6,336 bases of DNA from Balneolaceae bacterium (lineage in GTDB: Bacteria; Bacteroidota; Rhodothermia; Balneolales; Balneolaceae), in NCBI GenBank assembly GCA_007123785.1, contig SLGL01000360.1, forward strand, positions 1 to 6,336, in the 5' to 3' direction. Under the pieces are notes generated by a model. It saw only the letters and a list, made by a program, of their open reading frames with translations, did not search any database and had not been told where the DNA came from. Positions 1 to 6,330 of the stretch are shown here, piece by piece (positions within the stretch are counted from its first letter, which is position 1; each line of letters opens with the position of its first letter). The translations under genes and the position numbers were made by a program.

Positions 1-625
1 ACCTATTCAGTTCGGGAAACCAGTTATTGCGAATAAAATTTCGTGCATATGTGGATTCTTCGTTTGTCCGGTCCATCCGAAACGGGATGTTGAACTCCTG
101 GATAAACCGGAGGATGTCTGACTTGGGAACATCCAGCAACGGCCTGAACAGATCGCCGTCCAATACATCCATACCCTTCCAGGCTGAAAAACCCGCTCCG
201 CGCATAATTTTCTGGAGTATTGTTTCGAGCTGGTCATCTTCATGATGGGCTGTTGTAATGTAATCAGCATCAAATTCCCTTTTGATATCGCTGAAAATCT
301 GGTACCTGCGATCACGGGCCCAGGACTGAAAATTTTCCCCTTCGCTTTCATCTGGATCAAGCCGCACCGAAACACATTCCAGATTCCATAAAGCAGACAT
401 CTCTTCTACGACTGACTGGTCTTTGTCTGAAGCTTCTTCTCGAAGCCTGTAATTGATGTGAACCACGATAGTCTGAATTTGATGACGATGGAGCAGATAT
501 AGGAGCGCCATCGAATCGGGTCCGCCGCTGATTCCAGCTACAATTTTGCCGGAAAAGTCAGGCAGAAAGGCCTCTTTTTGGTTCAGAAAAGATTTCGTTA
601 CCGGTGATGATGCGAATTTGTTCAT
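1..625 (-). CDS. tilS: tRNA(Ile)-lysidine synthetase TilS, N-terminal part (cut by window edge)
   Basis: TilS is a cytoplasmic ATP-dependent N-type ligase that joins lysine to C34 of the CAU-anticodon tRNA-Ile, so that it reads AUA and is charged with isoleucine. I translated 208 uninterrupted codons up to the left edge. Visible motifs are the PP-loop SGGPDS (residues 33-38), AHHEDDQLET (126-135), RPLLDVPKSDI (161-171) and the NFIRNNWFPEL stretch near residue 200. Family members are usually 430-450 aa, so the C-terminal half lies outside the window. The start is uncertain: in-frame ATGs lie at 655, 643 and 625, with a stop directly before 655. I chose 625 because it puts the PP-loop about 33 residues in, close to known TilS proteins. 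No clear Shine-Dalgarno precedes any of them. The gene overlaps the end of birA by 68 nt and is probably co-transcribed with it. Identification is firm; the exact start is not. Confidence 0.95.
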   Translation of the reverse strand, partial: MNKFASSPVTKSFLNQKEAFLPDFSGKIVAGISGGPDSMALLYLLHRHQIQTIVVHINYRLREEASDKDQSVVEEMSALWNLECVSVRLDPDESEGENFQSWARDRRYQIFSDIKREFDADYITTAHHEDDQLETILQKIMRGAGFSAWKGMDVLDGDLFRPLLDVPKSDILRFIQEFNIPFRMDRTNEESTYARNFIRNNWFPELNR

Positions 626-1388
626 AACTGAATTTATTGACATCCAACTGCTCATTCAACATCAGCAGTTCTCCTTTTTCATTCACACCAATAAATTTAA
701 ACTTTTCATCCGTCATTTTATCATATACGCTAATATGCACCCACTCGCCATATCCAATTAGCCGATGATTAATGTCTCTTTGTAAATTGTCATCAAAATT
801 GTGCCAGCGATGATAAAAAAGCTCAATTTCGGAAAGCAAGTCACCCAATAGTTCTTCTCTTGAAAAAGTCCTTCCGGCTATCGAAGAGAGAGATACTGCA
901 GATTGCCGTATATCTTTGCTGAACTGTTTTTGATGTGTATTCAGGCCAATACCGATAAGGACTCGCTCGGGTTTGGGACCATTAAATGTACATTCCGTGA
1001 GCAATCCGCCAATTTTCCGATTTCCAACTAACAGATCATTTGGCCATTTAATACACACCTGTTCAGTAGTATATTTTTGCAATGCTTGGCAAACGGCTGA
1101 TGCACAGGCAAGTGTAAGAAGAACAAGGCGTTCTCCCTTGGGAGGCCGGAATGCAAGTGTAAATGTGAGATTTTGAAACGGTGCCGCTTCCCAGCTCCTC
1201 TCATACTGGCCCCTTCCCTGGGTTTGATGATCAGCAAGAACTACCGTACCGTGTATCAAATCACCTGAAGAAACCTGTTTAAGGTATGAATTTGTAGATT
1301 CAACCCGCCTGATGTAGATAAATTCACTACCAAGCCAGGTAGTGCGCATATAATCTTTACATTGATCTACATCAAAGCGTGTTGCCAT
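558..1388 (-). CDS. birA: Biotin--[acetyl-CoA-carboxylase] ligase (BirA-type, no DNA-binding domain)
   Basis: This 276-aa cytoplasmic enzyme activates biotin with ATP to biotinyl-AMP and transfers it to a lysine of biotin carboxyl carrier proteins such as that of acetyl-CoA carboxylase. Visible family motifs are STN (31-33), the adenylate-binding loop QTQGRGQYERSW (55-66), KWPNDL (114-119, with the catalytic-type lysine), KIGGLL (125-130) and GIGLN (146-150). A C-terminal SH3-like domain lies at about 208-262. There is no N-terminal helix-turn-helix, so this is a class I ligase that should not act as a biotin repressor. The active loop differs from the E. coli GRGRRGRxW form, reading Q, Y and E where E. 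coli has R, R and G. The start at 1388 lies 4 nt after the upstream stop; a second Met at residue 14 is a weaker alternative. The last 12 or so residues overlap the start of tilS. Confidence 0.95.
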   Translation of the reverse strand: MATRFDVDQCKDYMRTTWLGSEFIYIRRVESTNSYLKQVSSGDLIHGTVVLADHQTQGRGQYERSWEAAPFQNLTFTLAFRPPKGERLVLLTLACASAVCQALQKYTTEQVCIKWPNDLLVGNRKIGGLLTECTFNGPKPERVLIGIGLNTHQKQFSKDIRQSAVSLSSIAGRTFSREELLGDLLSEIELFYHRWHNFDDNLQRDINHRLIGYGEWVHISVYDKMTDEKFKFIGVNEKGELLMLNEQLDVNKFSYEQIRIITGNEIFSEPKRGLSA

Positions 1389-1392
1389 TCAA

Positions 1393-1692
1393 TTAATTTC
1401 CGATTTCAACAACACTGTCTTCGGTACCGAATTCGTTCGGAACATAATCATCAGCAGCATCGTCGTTTTCCCACTTAACACCATCGAGAAGGTATCTGAA
1501 GCGGTACTTGTTTTCTGGTTTCAACCGCAAAGTTACTTCCCAATTGTCTTTATTCTTTTCAAGTTTGTCGGCAGTCTGGTCCCATTCGTTAAAATCTCCT
1601 ACAACATGAACCTTCTCTTTTGCCCACTCCCTGGGAATGGAAAAAGTAACTTTGCATACTGTTCGTTTTGGTGTAAATGTTTTTTGTAACAT
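1393..1692 (-). CDS. Small CBM48 / isoamylase early-set (glycogen-binding-like) domain protein
   Basis: This 99-aa protein consists almost entirely of one immunoglobulin-like early-set domain, the kind found at the N-terminus of branching and debranching enzymes and in the beta subunit of AMP-activated kinase. The signature is seen as KVTFSIP (14-20), VHVVGDFNEWD (28-38), W51 followed by VTLRL, and YRFRYLLDGVKWEND (63-77). W37, W51 and W74 are candidate sugar-stacking aromatics. No catalytic domain, signal peptide or membrane segment is present, so it is probably a cytoplasmic adaptor or alpha-glucan-binding protein; its substrate is unknown. It is the first gene of a tight run with birA and tilS (4-nt gap to birA), which suggests co-transcription but gives no obvious functional link. 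The start at 1692 is the only sensible one, just before the conserved fold. Family assignment is good; the biological role is not known. Confidence 0.85.
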   Translation of the reverse strand: MLQKTFTPKRTVCKVTFSIPREWAKEKVHVVGDFNEWDQTADKLEKNKDNWEVTLRLKPENKYRFRYLLDGVKWENDDAADDYVPNEFGTEDSVVEIGN

Positions 1693-1953
1693 AATTGATT
1701 TTGTGCTGGATTAGAAATTTCTCTTGAAAAGAAAGTTATTTAATTAATTAACGAAATAAAATAAAATTAGTTTTTTTATTAACGTATTTATATTTTTTTA
1801 AATTATTTAATAATGTTTATTTACCAATAAATATAATTTTATTTCACATGGTAGCGTTTCCCGTCTTAGCTTTAAAACTATTTTTATTAATTTGGTTTAA
1901 GAAATCTGTTTTTTAAAAATTAGTATATTTGATTAACCCGGATTATTCATAAT

Positions 1954-2056
1954 GAAATTTTGATGTGAACAAGGCGAAGTGAAAATGGTGACGGAGAGGT
2001 ACTTATGTACCCTGAGTAAGCCATTTTCGCTTAAACGCAGCGCACATTAAAATTTC
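1954..2056. repeat. Nested imperfect inverted repeat, about 103 nt, able to fold as one long hairpin
   Basis: Three nested pairs of arms are visible. The outer arms, 1954-1967 and 2043-2056, are complementary at 13 of 14 positions. The middle arms, 1977-1988 and 2021-2032, are complementary at 11 of 12. The central GGTAC (1998-2002) and GTACC (2007-2011) pair perfectly around a TTAT loop. Both arm mismatches become G-U pairs if the plus strand is transcribed, and A-C mismatches if the minus strand is. Internal loops of about 9-10 nt separate the arms. It is distinctly less AT-rich than its flanks. It lies about 107 nt beyond the ptsI stop and could be a mobile REP/MITE-like repeat, a 3'-UTR structure of the ptsHI transcript, or a plus-strand RNA. 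Confidence 0.7.
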
Positions 2057-2143
2057 GCAGAAAATATCTACACCCAAACTTGAGCTATATAATTAATTAC
2101 CATAAATGATAGAATTTTTACACTTTAAGCCATTCCTGCACAC

Positions 2144-2157
2144 TTATTCATGAATAA
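2144..2157. repeat. Perfect 14-bp palindrome just after ptsI
   Basis: TTATTCATGAATAA is its own reverse complement and begins only a few nucleotides beyond the ptsI stop. There is no loop, the stem is AT-rich and no T-run follows in the ptsI direction, so it is a poor intrinsic terminator. It might be a binding site for a dimeric protein, or chance in AT-rich DNA. Confidence 0.3.
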
Positions 2158-2163
2158 TTCGGG

Positions 2164-3882
2164 TTAAGCAGGTCGCCACTCTTCCAGTAATTCATGAATG
2201 TGTTCCAGTTCGTCTGCATGAAGAACGCGATCAGCCAGCTTTTTCATTTCATCGAGAGTGTTACTGCAAAGAACAGATTTTACCACGGGAATAGAACCGG
2301 TATTCATACTCAAATCATTGATGCCCAGCCCTAAAAGACAAGCTGCTGCTTCAGGTTTTGAAGCCATTTCACCACAGATAGCCACCGGAATACCTTCTTT
2401 ATCAGCAGCATCTTTCGACATTTTTATAAGCTTCCAGATCGATGGATGATAACTGTCGAAGAGATGTGATATTTTTTCATTACCCCTGTCTACCGCCAGT
2501 GTGTATTGGGTTAAATCATTGGTTCCAAGGCTAAAAAAATCAACATGCTTTGCTACATGTTCAGCCATTAAAGCAATGCTTGGAACCTCAACCATAATTC
2601 CGATCGGAGTTTCAGAATCAACTGGTACATGTTGGCGTGACAGGCTGTTGCATACATCAATGCAGTGCCGTTTTACTTCATGTATCTCTTCCATACTGGA
2701 AACCATAGGAATTAAAATTCTCACTTTTCCCGTGAACTTACCTGAAACACGGTAAATAGCCTCCAGCTGCTTTTTCAAAAACTCTTTTTTATCGAGAAGC
2801 ATTCTTACCCCGCGCCAGCCCAAAAATGGATTTGCTTCAGTTTCTGAGTTTTCAAGTAGTTTGTCTCCACCTGCATCAAACAAACGTATGGTAACTGTAT
2901 GGCCTTCAACTGCTTCAACCATATTGGAATAAAATTCAACCTGGTCCCATACATCAAATTCGTTCGATTCGAACAAGATGGTTTCGGTTCTGAGCAGGCC
3001 AACTCCCCGGGCTCCATGAGTCTTGAGCCTTGGTAATTCTTCCAGAAATTCTACATTCGCACGAAGCGTAAATTCTGAACCACAACTGGTTTTATTAGGT
3101 TTTCGGGCCCATTCAAGAGCTTTCTGAAATCGTGAAAATTGTTCCTCTCTCCTTTTCAGGTACTCCTGTTTCTGCTTCCACGATGGCCGCAGAATAACCT
3201 GGCCCGTTGAACCGTCAATAATCACATCGTTACCATCCTGAAGCTGAAAACGGTCCCAGTGTGCGTTAATCACACAGGGAATCCCGAGAGATTGAGATAA
3301 GATCACGGCATGGGATGTAAGTCCGCCCCTTTCCATCACAATTCCGGAAATTTTGATCCGGCTCAGCTTCACCATCACAGTTGGCGGTATATCTTCGGCA
3401 AAAACAATCTCACCTTTTTTTACATCAAACTCTTTCTTTTTTTCTTTGGTAGCCTGAATCAGCTCATCCCGGATTGATACCACGTCAATCGTTCGATCTT
3501 TTGCCCACTGAGCACCGGCAGATTCAAGTAACTGGATATAATCATTAAATGTGCTGAATATGGCGTAATCTGCCGAAAAATTTTCTTCTTTAATTTTTCG
3601 TTTTATGGTTGACATCACTTCAGGGTCATTTAGCGCCTGAATCTGAGCATCGATTATTTCTACCACATCATAATCATCGGGAATGGTTTTGATTTTTTCA
3701 TACTCTTGTACAAGAAATTCGCAGGCATTTTCAAACTTCCTGATATTTTCTTCAATCTCCTGGTCCGAAATTTTTTCAGGGTGGACAGGCTTATTGTCAT
3801 CACGTAAAATGAAGGCATTGCCAACACCAATACCAGGTGCAGCCGGTTTTCCCGATAAAATTTTTGGCTGTTGCTCTTTCAT
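2164..3882 (-). CDS. ptsI: Phosphoenolpyruvate--protein phosphotransferase (PTS enzyme I)
   Basis: Enzyme I is the cytoplasmic first step of the phosphotransferase system: it takes phosphate from phosphoenolpyruvate onto a histidine and passes it to HPr. The 572-aa length matches the family (E. coli 575). Order of parts: N-terminal swivel and HPr-binding helical region (about 1-240) with the phosphohistidine site GGLTSHAVI (H191), then the PEP-binding barrel (about 260-572). The barrel shows GVGLLRTE (293-300), DAGGDK (336-341), NPFLGWRGVR (351-360), GIMVEVPS (428-435), SLGTNDLTQY (451-460) and ICGEMAS with the catalytic-type Cys503. All key residues are present, so it should be active. The start ATG overlaps the ptsH stop as ATGA, pointing to translational coupling; no Shine-Dalgarno is evident. 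No EII gene is in view, so it may serve either sugar uptake encoded elsewhere or a purely regulatory phosphorelay. Confidence 0.97.
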   Translation of the reverse strand: MKEQQPKILSGKPAAPGIGVGNAFILRDDNKPVHPEKISDQEIEENIRKFENACEFLVQEYEKIKTIPDDYDVVEIIDAQIQALNDPEVMSTIKRKIKEENFSADYAIFSTFNDYIQLLESAGAQWAKDRTIDVVSIRDELIQATKEKKKEFDVKKGEIVFAEDIPPTVMVKLSRIKISGIVMERGGLTSHAVILSQSLGIPCVINAHWDRFQLQDGNDVIIDGSTGQVILRPSWKQKQEYLKRREEQFSRFQKALEWARKPNKTSCGSEFTLRANVEFLEELPRLKTHGARGVGLLRTETILFESNEFDVWDQVEFYSNMVEAVEGHTVTIRLFDAGGDKLLENSETEANPFLGWRGVRMLLDKKEFLKKQLEAIYRVSGKFTGKVRILIPMVSSMEEIHEVKRHCIDVCNSLSRQHVPVDSETPIGIMVEVPSIALMAEHVAKHVDFFSLGTNDLTQYTLAVDRGNEKISHLFDSYHPSIWKLIKMSKDAADKEGIPVAICGEMASKPEAAACLLGLGINDLSMNTGSIPVVKSVLCSNTLDEMKKLADRVLHADELEHIHELLEEWRPA

Positions 3883-4151
3883 GGTGGTGCCGGGTTAAAC
3901 TTATTTTCAAACAGTTTCACAAGCTTCTCCAGTGCTTCATCTTCATCAGGCCCATCAACAATTAATTCCATTTCTGCACCTGCTTCTGCAGCGAGTGTCA
4001 TCACACCAAGGATACTTTTCCCATTCACTTTGTATCCATACATTTTGATGTAAAATTCTGATTTGAACCGCGAAGCCGTTTTTACCAAAACGGAAGCCGG
4101 ACGGGCATGAAGTCCCGACTCATTTAAAACAGTTACCTTCTTCGTTTTCAT
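3879..4151 (-). CDS. ptsH: Phosphocarrier protein HPr
   Basis: HPr is the small cytoplasmic carrier that receives phosphate from enzyme I and gives it to EIIA domains. The 90-aa protein has the active-site motif GLHARPAS with H15 at the usual position, R17 beside it, and the second conserved block NGKSILGVMTLAAEAG (43-58). Within that block Ser46 is conserved. In Firmicutes and several other phyla this serine is phosphorylated by HPr kinase/phosphorylase, so regulation of that type is possible; the kinase gene is not in the window. The C-terminus (DEDEALEKLVKLFENKF) fits the last HPr helix. It is the first gene of a ptsH-ptsI pair, overlapping ptsI by 4 nt, and starts 13 nt after its first plausible upstream -10-like element plus a few bases. 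Start at 4151 places H15 correctly. Confidence 0.96.
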   Translation of the reverse strand: MKTKKVTVLNESGLHARPASVLVKTASRFKSEFYIKMYGYKVNGKSILGVMTLAAEAGAEMELIVDGPDEDEALEKLVKLFENKFNPAPP

Positions 4152-4169
4152 GTAGGGTTAGTTGTTAAT

Positions 4170-4197
4170 ATAATACGTCTGTCTGTTAAGATGAAAA
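4170..4197 (-). promoter_or_regulatory. Candidate ptsH-ptsI promoter (weak)
   Basis: Reading the minus strand, TTTTCA (4192-4197, four of six matches to TTGACA) and TATTAT (4170-4175, five of six to TATAAT) are separated by 16 nt, and the ptsH ATG follows 18 nt after the -10-like box. The leader would be only about 10-13 nt. This assumes a standard sigma-70-like consensus. Bacteroidota promoters use TAnnTTTG instead, which I did not find here. Treat as a guess. Confidence 0.25.
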
Positions 4198-4296
4198 TAA
4201 CAAAAAAGCAGTTACAGAGCCTGATTCTTCTGCATCTTGAACCAAAAATTTATTGACTTGAGCGATTAACCGTATGATTGGCCGCATTGCAAACCG

Positions 4297-4361
4297 GTCA
4301 TGTGATCGACTGGAGTGGAGGATTTTCGATAGAATCACTGATACTTTCTGGCTCGAATGAC
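4297..4361. repeat. Degenerate palindromic (REP-like) element
   Basis: A 65-nt segment begins with GTCAT (4297-4301) and ends with ATGAC (4357-4361). Just inside lie CGA on the left and TCG on the right, offset by a few extra bases on the left. From memory, many Bacteroidota and relatives carry interspersed palindromes that start with GTCATTTCGA and end with TCGAAATGAC, with a middle resembling the GGAGGATTTTCGATAGA seen here. This would be a decayed copy. Only one copy is in the window, so its repeat nature is inferred. Confidence 0.4.
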
Positions 4362-4645
4362 AAAACGAGCTCCACCGCTGTGCAGGTGATACAGGCGTTA
4401 GTATTTACCAGACCCTTTCAAAAAAATCACTTTATATCATAGCTGCCCAAAACGTATTGATATTTATAAAATAACTTCGTTTCGATCTGATTTGGACACA
4501 TTTTTCCGCCATTCGAAAATCAACCCCCTCACTTCACCACTGCTGCATGGACAGTTCTTCAAAATGTGACTTTATACAAGACAAAACTTATGGCAAATAA
4601 ATATTGATCTTGCGGAAAACAGGTGCGCGAATTATATTCAATTTC

Positions 4646-6229
4646 ATGTCTGATGCTAAAACCGGATATAACCGAACAGTAACATCCCTCGCTTCACAAG
4701 CAAAGCAAATCTATGCTGAACGGTTATGCCTGATCGTGATTTTAGTTTTTGGGTTATACGCTTGTCAGGTTTCTGAGACTGCAGATAATAAAAAAAACGA
4801 CCTTCAGGACCGGATACAACCCTATAGCGAAAACCTTCACTACCTTGCCTGGGGTGATGTGCCTGTTTTTCCTTTGGGGCCAACCAGTTATCACAGCTGG
4901 ACACTGATTAGCCGTCCGGGTACAGTTGATTTTATAGAACAGATGGACCGGCTAACCGCTGTGATTGAAGAAATCAACAGCCAGCATGTAGTTGGTTTCA
5001 TGAGAAGCCTGCCCTACGATCCGATGAATCACCTTCACGACGGGCATGTGGAAAAAGTGCTGCAGCCCTGGAGGCATCTGGAGGACGGCCGATATGATCT
5101 GGAATATTTTGAACCAGAGTGGGAAGAACGATTTTTAGATTATCTCGATGCTGCGCTGGATCGTGGGATCGTCATTGCAGTAGAAATATGGGATGACTGG
5201 TCGGTTACAAGGGGCCCCGGCGGTGAATATGATCCCGGAAAAGGATCAGCCTGGAATGCACATCCGTTCAATCCGCTCAATAATGTTAACTACGATGAGG
5301 ATGTGTTGCCAGTGGAAACAGCTGTTTGCGATGCTCCCTTTTACAGTACCATTCCATCGCGTTACAATATCGAGCCGGTTTTGTCACTTCAGAAACGATA
5401 TGTGGATAAGATCCTGGAGATTGTATCAGTCTATCCAAATGTTATCATTAACATTTCCAATGAGAGCCGGGCTCACCTGGAATGGAGCCGGTTTTGGGCG
5501 GCATACATCAGTGAAAATATTCCGGAAGGCATGATGATCGGTGAAATGCCTTCGACCAACCGAGTTGACGGGGGAGGTGAATGTGAGGATGAATTTAGTC
5601 CCTTGACTTTGTCAACTGAACCCGGCTATTCGTTTGTTGATGCAGCGCAGGGTGTCTCCGGTCATGAATTTGGGGATGCACGTGAACAGGCAATCGGAGG
5701 CGGCCTGCGGATGAAGGAGTATCGCCGGGTGATGACTGAAACAGGTACCGTAAAGCCTCTAATTGTCTCAAAAGATTATACGCGGGGACCGGATGGCGGG
5801 GATATTGTATTGTGGAGCAGATTTATCGGCGGCGCAGCTGCTGCGCGATTCCACCGGCTGGGTGAACAGCATGGCCCGGAGATCAGTGATTTTCAGCATG
5901 AGGCTGTGATGAGGCTGGGAGCTTTTATCGCGCAGGTGCCTTTCTGGGAGATGCATCCTGCTCCCGATCTTTTAGATGATCTGCCAAACACATTGGATGC
6001 CAATGTACTGGCTTCGCAAACTGGTTCGATGGTTATTCAGTTGCTTGGAGAAAATACCGGCGAGAGTCGCCTTTCTCTGAATCTTGATCCCGGAACATGG
6101 ACGGTCCAATGGATAGACCCCGCACTGGGAATTGAAATTGATCAATTCGAAATCACAGTTCAAACACAACCCCATCACATCGATATTCCCCCAGAACCGG
6201 AACACCGGGTGTTATACATAAAACCATAA
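4646..6229 (+). CDS. Predicted lipoprotein, glycoside-hydrolase-like barrel with C-terminal beta domain
   Basis: The protein is probably exported and lipid-anchored, and acts on a carbohydrate; the substrate is unknown. From the ATG at 4646 it is 527 aa. A hydrophobic stretch (LCLIVILVFG) ends in a lipobox LYAC with Cys40, followed by a polar linker. A TIM-barrel-like region spans about 60-430: LAWGDVPVFPLGPTSYHSW near 67-85, VIAVEIWDDW (176-185), HPFNPLNNVNY (206-216), and VIINISNES (266-274) whose Asn-Glu resembles the acid/base pair of clan GH-A enzymes. The last ~75 residues (ANVLAS... WTVQWIDPALG) resemble the small beta domain often found after DUF4038-type glycosidases. The expected second catalytic Glu is not obvious: the matching strand reads PLIVSKDY. 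A TTG at 4604 would add 14 residues to an already long n-region, so ATG 4646 is preferred. It stands alone on the plus strand and appears more GC-rich than ptsI (39/60 in 5821-5880 against 23/60 in 2521-2580). Confidence 0.75.
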   Translation: MSDAKTGYNRTVTSLASQAKQIYAERLCLIVILVFGLYACQVSETADNKKNDLQDRIQPYSENLHYLAWGDVPVFPLGPTSYHSWTLISRPGTVDFIEQMDRLTAVIEEINSQHVVGFMRSLPYDPMNHLHDGHVEKVLQPWRHLEDGRYDLEYFEPEWEERFLDYLDAALDRGIVIAVEIWDDWSVTRGPGGEYDPGKGSAWNAHPFNPLNNVNYDEDVLPVETAVCDAPFYSTIPSRYNIEPVLSLQKRYVDKILEIVSVYPNVIINISNESRAHLEWSRFWAAYISENIPEGMMIGEMPSTNRVDGGGECEDEFSPLTLSTEPGYSFVDAAQGVSGHEFGDAREQAIGGGLRMKEYRRVMTETGTVKPLIVSKDYTRGPDGGDIVLWSRFIGGAAAARFHRLGEQHGPEISDFQHEAVMRLGAFIAQVPFWEMHPAPDLLDDLPNTLDANVLASQTGSMVIQLLGENTGESRLSLNLDPGTWTVQWIDPALGIEIDQFEITVQTQPHHIDIPPEPEHRVLYIKP

Positions 6230-6305
6230 TAACCCGCTCTTAACAACCCCTTAAAAAAAGAAAAAGACCTGTTTTCTATTTTATAAGCAATTATATCTTA
6301 TATGT

Positions 6306-6330
6306 AGAGTCCATTAGATAAGACTCTTTT
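6306..6330 (+). terminator. Possible intrinsic terminator after the glycosidase gene
   Basis: AGAGTC (6306-6311) and GACTCT (6322-6327) pair perfectly around a 10-nt loop and lead into a short T-run (TTTTGTCT). It lies about 77 nt downstream of the stop codon. The stem is only 6 bp and half GC, so strength would be modest. Confidence 0.35.

Larger units (their letters stand above)
1693..2163. other. AT-rich spacer between ptsI and the CBM48 gene
   Basis: This 471-nt spacer has no convincing open reading frame on either strand. Positions 1741-1840 contain only 8 G or C bases by hand count. That tract lies directly upstream of the CBM48-birA-tilS run and would suit its promoter, but there are too many TATA-like hexamers to single one out. 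The leftward part is plain AT-rich DNA; the part nearer ptsI holds the inverted repeat at 1954-2056 and a 14-bp palindrome at 2144-2157. No clean GC-rich stem followed by a T-run was seen after ptsI. Confidence 0.6.
4152..4645. other. Divergent spacer between ptsH and the lipoprotein glycosidase gene
   Basis: About 490 nt separates two divergently transcribed genes. No reading frame of useful length or recognisable protein motif was found on either strand. The part next to ptsH holds the weak promoter candidate; the middle contains a degenerate palindromic element (4297-4361). The last 200 nt before the glycosidase gene is mixed sequence in which I could not identify a promoter, operator or riboswitch. 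Confidence 0.6.

Noticed and set aside
7..375. 122-codon minus-strand open frame overlapping tilS
   Set aside because: It is an out-of-frame shadow; the other minus frame gives an uninterrupted TilS with all catalytic motifs.
1924..1931. TATATTTG on the plus strand, matching the Bacteroidota -7 box TAnnTTTG, just before the inverted repeat
   Set aside because: No TTG-type -33 box at the right distance (the nearest TTTG is about 29 nt away) and no plus-strand gene follows; in AT-rich DNA such a match is expected by chance.
2144..2157. Palindrome after ptsI as an intrinsic terminator
   Set aside because: No loop, all-AT stem except one C-G step, and no T-run in the direction of ptsI transcription.
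4590..4607. ATG at 4590 as a possible upstream start or leader peptide for the glycosidase gene
   Set aside because: It is in another frame and stops after five codons; no ribosome binding site or leader-peptide features.
4604..4645. TTG at 4604 as the start of the lipoprotein
   Set aside because: It would give a 40-residue stretch before the hydrophobic core, too long for a normal lipoprotein signal; the ATG at 4646 is more plausible, though its own n-region is still long.
5193..5534. 113-codon plus-strand frame inside the glycosidase gene
   Set aside because: Shadow frame with no recognisable motif, lying wholly within the well-supported glycosidase frame.
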